A DNA stretch of 64,000 bases, from assembly GCF_017591425.1 (NCBI RefSeq), contig NW_024464918.1, positions 5,888,001 through 5,952,000 on the forward strand, read 5' to 3'. This stretch comes from Ochotona curzoniae (Eukaryota > Chordata > Mammalia > Lagomorpha > Ochotonidae). Every line of letters begins with the position of its first letter. Positions within the stretch are counted from its first letter, which is position 1. Positions 56,561 to 64,000 of the stretch are shown here, in pieces. Both the position numbers and the translations under genes were made by a program. The notes under the pieces were generated by a model. That model saw only the letters and a program-made list of their open reading frames with translations, had not been told where the DNA came from and did not search any database.

Positions 56561-58150
56561 CTCCCAAAATATGAGAGATAGAGACCTCAACATGAACAGA
56601 AGTTTACAGGTCATGTCATCCAGCCTCCTGTCCACCAGAAACACCCAGTAGATATCAGGTACAACATGAGTTAATTGCTAATCTCTACTCTACTTGTACA
56701 CATCTAGGGTAGGGAACTGCTACATTTCCTGGTAACCCATACAAATTCATTTTATGTGGAGAATGGAGAACTTATCTTTTTCCCTAAAATGCAGAAGTCA
56801 TAACTTTCTTTTTGTTGTACAAGAACAGGTGGTCCTAAAAGTCTGGTCTCTACCAACTGTGTTCTCTCACTACTTACAGATGCTTCTTGACTTAAGATAA
56901 GGCTACATTCACCTCCATTAAGTTGAAAATGTTGAACATACCTTAAGTATTCATAACAGGCTGAGCCTGGCCTACTTAAATGTGATCACAGCACTTGCAT
57001 CGGCTGACAGTTGGACAAAATCAGCTAACACAAAGCTTAATTTAATAGCAAGGCATTGCATATCTCATGTACTCATTGAATATTGTACCAAAAGTTAAAT
57101 ATACAATCATAAAGACAAAAACTTTTTAATCAGGTCATCCTAAGATGGGACTAAACCATCTGTATAGTTTTACCAACACAGCCATTCTAATCCATACTAT
57201 TGCATACACTTCTTGCAAATTTTTGACCCTTCTAAATGCTGTTCAGAAAGTCCTTCCTCACACACTTTACCTATCAAGCTTAAGCCTTTCATAGCTGGCA
57301 TTTTAGGTTGCATTTTGTAAGAGTCATAGAAACATCTAGGGCTTAGTTAAGTGAAGTGTCTTTTTTCAAGGCCACACAGATGAGGAGCAAGGAAACACAG
57401 ATTCAAATCTACATCATCTGGGCATAAAGCAGAGGCCTTTTCTCCCCTTCATGCTGTTTCACTGCACATCAGTTTTATTCCTTCTTTCCAGCTGTAACAG
57501 TGTACAAAGAAATATTTACAGGAATGCTTCAAAATGAATTCAAAGAAGGATGTGAATTTATGTGCCAAGATAAGGGCAGTGGCTTGACCTAGAAAATGTC
57601 TTTTTCTTTTCATATTTTTTTCATCATATCCAATGTTGTTCTGAATTCTTCTTCCTCCCTGCCCTACCCAAGGTGTTAAACAGATGTGAAAATACCACAA
57701 AGCGGCAAGTCTCAGCACTGGCTTATGATTCACTGATTGGGATGGAGGAAAATAATGCTGAGGATTACCATGGTGATGCCTGTTTATGGAGGCAACACTG
57801 GAGACGATGAGCGGCGTGGTGGAAACCAGGCATGGACAAAGCAAGAGAGCGCTTCCTCCCTTGTGTTTGCAGTGGGGCTGCACACTCCCGCTGCTTCGGA
57901 CCTCGCTGGGTGACAGGGTGGGAAATGTGCCATCTTGGCAGCAGTCGAGAGCAGCAAAGCCATAAGGAGAATGCTTTCATTTCTTCCCCAAGGCATGGGT
58001 TTAAGGATTTTTTTTGTACTGTTCTGTTTGTTTATTTGTGAATTCATTTTATGTATTCTTTTTTTTCACTCAATAGATTATCTGATGCAGTAGTAAATAC
58101 CTAGACTTAAGATGGTACACGGGTAGTGTGATACGATGATTAAAAGCGTG
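56560..58150. other. Unique intron block
   Basis: Holds a MIR piece (57335-57430). TTACCATGGTGATGCC at 57766-57781 resembles an RFX X-box half. A 144-codon reverse frame (57449-57883) has no family signature. Confidence 0.35.
57335..57430 (-). repeat. MIR remnant
   Basis: TTAGTTAAGTGAAGTGTC, CAAGGCCACACAGATGAGG and CAGATTCAAATCTACATC follow reversed MIR order. Confidence 0.55.
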
Positions 58151-58157
58151 ACCTCAG

Positions 58158-58439
58158 GGAGGAGGTATTGGCTCTAATGGTTAAGAAGTTCATATTGGGA
58201 TGTCTGAGTTTTATACCTGATTCTGGCTCTTGACTTGACCTTTCTGGCTCGAGTGATTGGATTCCTGCCATCCATGTGGGAGACCTGGATTAAGTTCCTG
58301 GCTTCTGACACTGGCCCCTGTCCAGTCCTTTTCCATGTTACAGGCATTCTGGGAAGTAAACCAGTAGATAGAGGCTCTTTGTATGTCCCTTTATCTCTCT
58401 CCATGTCTGTCTTTGTCTCTCAAATAAAAATAAAACAAG
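58158..58439 (+). repeat. CSINE, old copy
   Basis: CCATGTGGGAGACCTGGATTA, GGCTTCTGACACTGGCCCC and CTCTCAAATAAAAATAAAAC. Confidence 0.75.
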
Positions 58440-58639
58440 TCAAGAACAAAAATACACACATCCCTGCATTCTGAAAAAATGAGTTCAAGTCCCAATCTTG
58501 CCATGTTCAGTATGTGATGTCAAGATAATTTCTTCTATTTGTAAAAATCTTTTAAACTGGGATGCAGATCAAGCCTCACCAAGGTATTACTAATACTTAT
58601 CATAAGTGATTGCTGTTTGGAATTGAGAAAAAAATATAG

Positions 58640-58690
58640 CCCTTAGGGCAGTGCCTGGCACATACTGGCTTCTCAGTAGATATTAGGTTT
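58640..58690 (+). repeat. L2 terminal fragment
   Basis: GCAGTGCCTGGCACATACTGG then CTCAGTAGATATTAG. Confidence 0.55.
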
Positions 58691-58829
58691 TTCGAATGCT
58701 GATCTATGGTATATTTGATTTGTTACAGTAAGAGAGTAATACATGTCTTTCAGAACTATTGCAAAGGAGAAAAAAGAGGTAAAAATCTACCAAAGTGAAA
58801 ATATCACATTGGTTCATACATGAGGGGAT

Positions 58830-58950
58830 GACAGTTTGTGGGGAAAAAATGGAATAAAAAGATCAGATAATTTTGATACAAACATTTTTGAAAGCTGTGT
58901 TTATTTTTTTATAGCATATATTTTCTATGAGTTTTGTTAGAACCTCTTAC
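58830..58950. repeat. Mariner-like miniature element, copy 5
   Basis: GGGAAAAAATGGAATAAAAAG, TTTTGATACAAACATTTTTG and TTTTCTATGAGTTTTGTTAG; the most diverged member. Confidence 0.5.
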
Positions 58951-59009
58951 AAGTTGCTAAAGCAAATATTCTCAGAAAATCAGTGCATCTGGAGTCATTT
59001 CTTGAGTAT

Positions 59010-59150
59010 ATCTGAGTCTACAATACCTGCGTTTCATGTTGGGGTACCTGGCTTCAGTTCCTAGCTCTGGCTCCTGATTCCAACTGAGAGGCAGCATCGA
59101 TGATGTTCATTTCTGCCTTCTGCCAGCCAATTGGAAATGCAGGATTTGTG
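59010..59150 (+). repeat. CSINE fragment
   Basis: GGGGTACCTGGCTTCAGTTCC followed by AGCTCTGGCTCC and GAGAGGCAGCATCGATG; the 3' half is missing. Confidence 0.5.
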
Positions 59151-59401
59151 CTTTTTGTCATCCCTCATTCTGTGTGGAAGAGAACATTAGGAATCCTAGC
59201 AGTTGAGAAAAGCCAAGTAAGTTGCTCCAACACACACGGTTGGCACTAAGTGTGAGAATTGGACCCATGTCGCTTCAAAGTCCATGTGCATTTTGGCCTT
59301 CCCCTGATAGTGTGTGAGTTGGGGTGTGGGCAGACATGAAGGCTGGGGAGCTTACTACGTTTGATACTATGGAAGTAGAGGCCATAGACATGCTGCAAGA
59401 G

Positions 59402-59710
59402 GGGCCTGATGCAGTACCCTGGTGGTTAAAGTCCTCACCTTGCAGGATCCCATATGGGGGCCAGTTCATATCCTGGCTGCTCCACTTCTCATCTAGCTCT
59501 GTGCTTGTGGCCTGGGAATGCAGTGGAGGATGGCCCAAAGTCTGGAGACCCTGTATCCACATGGGAGACCCAGAAGAGACTCCTGACTCCTGACTTCGGA
59601 TCGGCTCAGCTCTGACCATTGCAACCACTTGGGGATTGAACCAGTGGATGCAAGATCTTCCTCTCTGTCTCTCCTTCTCTCTGTAAATCTGACTTTCCAA
59701 TAGAAATTAT
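59402..59710 (+). mobile_element. Pika-type CSINE, full length
   Basis: GGGCCTGATGCAGTACCCTGG head, GGAGGATGGCCCAAAGTCTGG, GGATCGGCTCAGCTCTGACC and CTGACTTTCCAATAGAAATTA end. About ten bases are missing between CCTTGCA and GGATCCC, in the tRNA-like part. Confidence 0.9.
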
Positions 59711-59719
59711 ATAGAGTGG

Positions 59720-61987
59720 GAACCCCAAGATTCATCTGCAGGCACCAGGTGGTAGGATTGGGCAGTGATGGTGTATTGGTGAGCTGGTGGCACTGCAGAA
59801 AGGGAGCAGGGAGATGGCATTCAGTAGTCATAGTCATCGCAGCTGCTGAGATGGAGTGATAAGAATCACTGTAGAAATGCTGTATCTTCACCCTCTGTAT
59901 ACCCTTTGTACATGAAGAGAGACCCTCAGAAACAAAGTGGCTGCCCTCTGGTTACTCACAGGTGACAGAGCAGGTGTTCCAATTCAGGACCGCTCACCTT
60001 GTAAGTTCTGTGTCTGGAGCAATGTCACAATATATTTGCCTTCCTTGCCAAGTCCATAGCATTGTGCCATCACATTGTGTACCCCTTTACATAATAAATA
60101 TTAATTGAAGATATTAGTGCCTCTGCCATGAGTATAAGCCACCGGGATCCCATGCTGTGCCCTGGTAACGAAGCCCTTAGTTGCACTGTCATATTCAACA
60201 CCGACAGGGTTCCCTGTATCCATCCCAGTTCAGGCAGAGGTGAAAAGAATGTGGTAGTGATGAGGAGATAACACAGATACCAGTCTGTCTTTCTGCTCAT
60301 TCCTCATTGTTGCCCGGGTCACCCTTCCTCCGCTGTATAGCTCTCATTTATACTGTACCAGTGTTCCACTCAGTCTAAGTGCCACGTTTCTCCATCACAG
60401 TTCAGGCAAGGAATACCTTGGACAGCTATCTTGGGTAGTGGGCAATTAGATGAGAGAGGAAGATGGAATCCGTTGAGATTACTCAGGGTCTCACTTGATT
60501 TTTTTTTTTCCCGTATTTAAGATATCAGGAAGGTAGTGCATCCTCAAACTGGGTATTTGCTCAGTCCACACTGCTAGATTCAGAGTTGTTTCCCTGGTCA
60601 CCTTGTCCAACTTTCTAATTTGTAAGTGAGAAATAGAGGGTGACCTGCTTAGGCACTGGGAAGAGAAACCAAAGAGGTATCAACCATTTGACTGGAAATC
60701 ATTATTGGGTTAGTGACCTCTAGGTAGATACGTGCTAGGCAGGGAAGTGAAGTCAACGGACACAGGCTTTTTGGACACTCCAAAGGCCAAAACTTCGAAA
60801 AAAATGTCTCGGGAGGAAAATATCTTATGTAAGGATGAATCGTGCAACAGCTATGATTAAATACACAGAATACTACTCATGGTCCCAATTTTTTAGTCTG
60901 TAGTCAAAGAAAATTTTAATGAACATAGAATACTTATACAGTTGTTTCTAGGTTTATTCCTAACTTCAGTTGATCCTAGCTCTGGTTTTCCACCTTCCTT
61001 GGTGTCCCTCTGTCCTGACATCAATACAGCACCTTAAGGTTCTCAGTTCATCTATGGGAAATTCTCCTCTTAGGGGCTGTGTTAAGGAGGTTAAGCTTAA
61101 AAGTTGAGGCCAGCATGATTTATGCATCTCCCTTTACCTAAATAATGTGCTAAGTTAGCAATGTTATCCCTTCTATGTACCAGGCACATACTCTACTGTG
61201 TTGGTCTGAATAGTTAAATGAGATAAGAGTTTTGTCCTCTGGGACTTTGCAAACTGGCTGGAAAATTGACACATTTTGCCTTGTTTGCTGGTATGTGTCT
61301 ATACATCAAAGCTAGTTCAGAGCCTGTTGATTTCGTGGGATAGAAAAATTCAGCTGAAAGTGGTTTAAAACAAACTCTAAGGGTAACAGGATAGATTGAC
61401 TAGTATGTTCTCCAAGTGCAGTTACGCAGCTTCGGGCATGAGTGGCTCAAGACATCAGAAATCAATTTCTTTTCATCTTCTGGTTCATTATGTGGTGACA
61501 CAATGACTTGCAAACCCTCAAAAGCTTAGCAATGCCAATAGGCAGAGAGCTATTGAGGATTTGGGTCATGTACACATTCCTCTAACAATTGTTTTGGTCT
61601 GAGGGGTTGAAGGTAGTTACAGGCCTGACCTGGTGAAGGTACCCATCCTTGGAATGTCTGGAATTACAAATAGTGGTCAACCTCATTTGTTTGACATGAT
61701 CTGAGAGTTGAGGAAAGAGAAACTTCCAAAGACAATTTGTTTTTATGTGAAGAAGGGACCACAGAAGCCAGGGAATTATATATGACAGAGCTCTTCTACA
61801 TGTATAATGAATGGCTTATTCCATACACTATCCTTATGGTGAGCTGGGCATGCCCCAGGGATATCATTAATCATCGGAATTGCCTTCTCCTTGACAAGCA
61901 ACATCCCTCTAGTCCAAGACAGTCTGGGTTGAATAAACCATACGTTTAATCTGCAAAACTCTGACCTAAATCTGTTCTCCATTGCAG
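59720..61987. other. 3' end of intron 1
   Basis: The last 2.2 kb before exon 2 has no recognised transposon. A T run lies at 60499-60509. The pyrimidine tract before exon 2 is short (TCTGTTCTCC). Confidence 0.45.
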
Positions 61988-62059
61988 TGACCTGGACCGA
62001 AATAATATAACCAGGATCACCAAGACGGACTTTGCTGGACTGAAGAACCTCCGCGTCTT
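61988..62059 (+). CDS. SLIT3: SLIT3 coding exon 2 (first leucine-rich repeat)
   Basis: This 72-nt exon is the usual size for one leucine-rich repeat of about 24 residues. It starts after TTCTCCATTGCAG and ends at TT|GTAAGTAG. A candidate branch-point A lies at 61964 (CTGAC), 23 nt upstream of the acceptor AG. The first base completes the leucine codon split at the end of exon 1 (CT+T), and the frame then reads [20 protein letters not shown] and LRVL, so both ends split a codon after its second base (phase 2). The peptide has the LRR pattern LxLxxN and continues exon 1 exactly as in known SLIT3. My recollection of human SLIT3 has methionine where this sequence has threonine (about residue 79); the rest of the exon appears identical. 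The LRR region binds Robo Ig domains, mainly through the second of four LRR blocks, which is not in this window. Confidence 0.96.
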
Positions 62060-62894
62060 GTAAGTAGCAGGTGGCTTTCCAGTGTGTGTTCATGGTCAGC
62101 TCTCCCGTGGTACAGAAATTCCCCCTTGTCCTGATGTAATACTCCAAAGCCCTGGGCAATAGACTTTAACCACTCCACTGCAGAAAACCCTTCCTTAGTG
62201 TATCTCCTGCCCTCAGGCATCACTTTCTGTGTCCAGAGGTCACTGGCTGAGCTAGATGGGTGGAAGAGCTCAGTTCCAGTGACGGGGAAAACAGAAGGCC
62301 AGAGGCACATAAATCAACGTGCCCAGCTTCTAGGCTGACAGCCAGGTCAGGTTGACTAACCATGCTTCCCTTCTTTAGAGATGATAATTTCTTCTCCAGC
62401 CTGCAACCTTAAAAGAACAATCAGGACAAAAGTTATTTGTCTTGTTACTTAATGGAGAAGAGAGCAAGAAGGAGAGAGAGCATGAGAGCAAGACAGGGTC
62501 GGAGCCCATGCTGAAAACCAACAGCTGTGCAGACAGGTAGCAAGATGTGAGATGGGCATTGATGGACTAGAGGGCCCATGGGTATCAGGTTTCAGTGCTG
62601 AATTGTGAACCTGTGAGTGGTCAGAAGTGTCCCAAGAGCTTGTCCGTTGGGAAGTCGAAAACATTCAGAGGCGTAAGGGAAGAGCAATTAGATCCTCTTT
62701 TCTTCTTTGTAATGCAGCAATGTGGTCGCAGACCTGGCGGGCAAGCTGGACTGTTCAGCCACTGCTATGGTATTATTTGTGTCATGGAATCTTGCTGGAA
62801 ACTTGTTCCTGGAGGCAGCAACTAAAGCCTCCATACCTGAAGTTGCCTCCTTCTTTTTACGAAGAGTCATGTACAGTGTGAGGAAGCATAGGGT

Positions 62895-63000
62895 GTGGTT
62901 CTGATTGAGAATTAGCTGCTTGCAGCCGTGGGCAAATCCCTGTACCTCTTTGATTCTCAGTTTTCTTCTTATCTGGTGAATGGTGAGATGTCTTTTCAAC
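62895..63000 (+). repeat. MIR remnant
   Basis: GCCGTGGGCAAATCCCTGTAC, then CTTTGATTCTCAGTTTTC and ATCTGGTGAATGG. Confidence 0.6.
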
Positions 63001-63234
63001 TCTCACCGTTACATACAACGCTTTATGACTTTCACATGTTCACGTTCACACGCAGTCTTTGATTATTTCCGCTCCTCTTTGTGAAGCACTACTTTTATCA
63101 CATTGTTTTCTTGGTTGAGAATTATTGGTAGTAATGGTGCTATGAGAACTGATGTTCAAATGCCACTATCTAGTAATAGTCTAGGAGGCAGACATTATTG
63201 TGAACACTTTTTGAAAAAATAGACCAAAGATGGG

Positions 63235-63320
63235 TTCAATCTTCCCAGTTTCACATAGCAGGTAACTGAAGGCATTGGAGTTGAAACCCAGACTGAGTGC
63301 TTTTGATTTGAGTGGTTCTG
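63235..63320 (-). repeat. MIR remnant
   Basis: CCCAGTTTCACATAGCAGGTA and GGAGTTGAAACCCAGACTGAG follow reversed MIR order. Confidence 0.6.
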
Positions 63321-64000
63321 CCTTTGCGTTATAAAAAGCTTAGGACTTCAAGATGCTAGCAGTCTACCTACCTTATTAATGCAGCCCTGATGTGCTGGGC
63401 TTCCCTGAACCCCAGTGCCTGGGGATGTGAGGATGTGAATGCAGGCGCTCCAGTAGCAGGTATTCCCTCCCTCCACCAGTGAGTTCTTGGGCATTCCTTT
63501 CACCATCTTTGGAGGCAAGGCCCGCCCTGTGCCAAGCCTTTCTTTGGTCCCAAAGAACCATTTGTCTGTCAAGTGACTGGCAGCTCTGAGAAGAAGTGTG
63601 GAGCATCAGAATCAAGATTGAGAGAATTCCATGGTTATGTGTTTGATTTTTATTAAAGAGACAAAGGCAGCAATTCCTGATTGCATGTCATTTGCTAGGT
63701 GACAAAAAGAAAGAACCAAAGATTTACTAAGCTTCTCTGTTTTCTCCATGCCTTTGCCCTGCCTCCAAGAGAGAATTTTTTTCTTACAGACAGAAGTCTC
63801 AGCAAATGCCTCATTTTCTAACCAACTCAAAAATAACCTTTTGATTTTTTTTACTGTTATGGCAGGAAGACTAATAAAAATTCCACTTTCAATATCTGCT
63901 CTCTGCAAATAGAAAGTTTAAAATAGTCACGGAAGTTTGTATTAATATCTTCTGGATGGTCGACAGCATTCTTTTGACTCCAGTTGATCTTTCCAGTTAA

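Larger units (their letters stand above)
15730..61987 (+). other. SLIT3: SLIT3 intron 1 (46,258 bp)
   Basis: The intron opens GTGAGTACC and closes TTGCAG. No other exon can be recognised on either strand within it. The large first intron of Slit genes is typical and usually hosts enhancers. Its content is itemised below: SINEs of several ages, ancient repeats, one probable pseudogene and non-repetitive blocks. Confidence 0.95.
62060..64000 (+). other. SLIT3: Start of SLIT3 intron 2
   Basis: The intron begins GTAAGTAG and runs off the window. The next LRR exon, whose peptide should begin HLEDNQ as in known SLIT3, is not found before 64000. Apart from two MIR-like remnants (62895-63000 and 63235-63320) the sequence looks unique. 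Confidence 0.9.

Noticed and set aside
15730..61987. Possible intronic microRNA (miR-218-2 is hosted by SLIT3)
   Set aside because: In known SLIT3 that microRNA lies in a much later intron; no matching hairpin was seen in intron 1.

Overview
This window is mammalian nuclear DNA. It holds the 5' end of SLIT3, a secreted axon-guidance ligand of the Slit family, on the + strand. Two coding exons can be read. Exon 1 (coding part 15533-15729) encodes the signal peptide and the start of the first leucine-rich-repeat N-cap. Exon 2 (61988-62059) is a 72-nt leucine-rich-repeat exon. They are joined by a 46,258-bp intron with consensus splice sites. No other protein-coding gene can be supported; the many other open frames lie in repeats or low-complexity DNA, or are too short and unconserved to call.

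The host is very probably a lagomorph, most likely a pika (Ochotona). Dozens of tRNA-headed SINEs match the lagomorph CSINE family, and the youngest copies (23905-24205, 38434-38770, 39811-40118, 59402-59710) have the head, body and AATAAA-rich tail I associate with pika rather than rabbit. This is recognised from memory and was not searched.

Layout. Positions 1-14,880 are intergenic 5' flank: antisense L1 fragments (1-2130), a run of mostly antisense SINEs, a solo ERV-type LTR with internal tandem repeats (about 11029-11670), a CTCF-like site (13153-13172), and a GT-rich minisatellite with a higher-order unit (13772-14032) followed by a (CA)n tract. Positions 14,880-15,830 form the CpG-island promoter, with CCAAT and GC boxes and no TATA box, the GC-rich 5' UTR with two upstream ORFs, and exon 1. 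Positions 15,730-61,987 are intron 1. It carries SINEs of several ages, some nested; L1, L2 and MIR fragments; hAT-like elements; a cluster of small mariner-like inverted-repeat elements; an interrupted MaLR-type LTR; an unidentified frameshifted minus-strand pseudogene (about 23285-23725); a perfect RFX-type X-box palindrome (20077-20089); and several non-repetitive blocks that could be conserved enhancers. Positions 62,060-64,000 are the start of intron 2.

I found no evidence of a new multi-gene system. The points most worth checking are the unidentified pseudogene, the upstream ORFs in the SLIT3 leader, the promoter-proximal minisatellite, the LTR with 42-bp internal repeats and the X-box palindrome.
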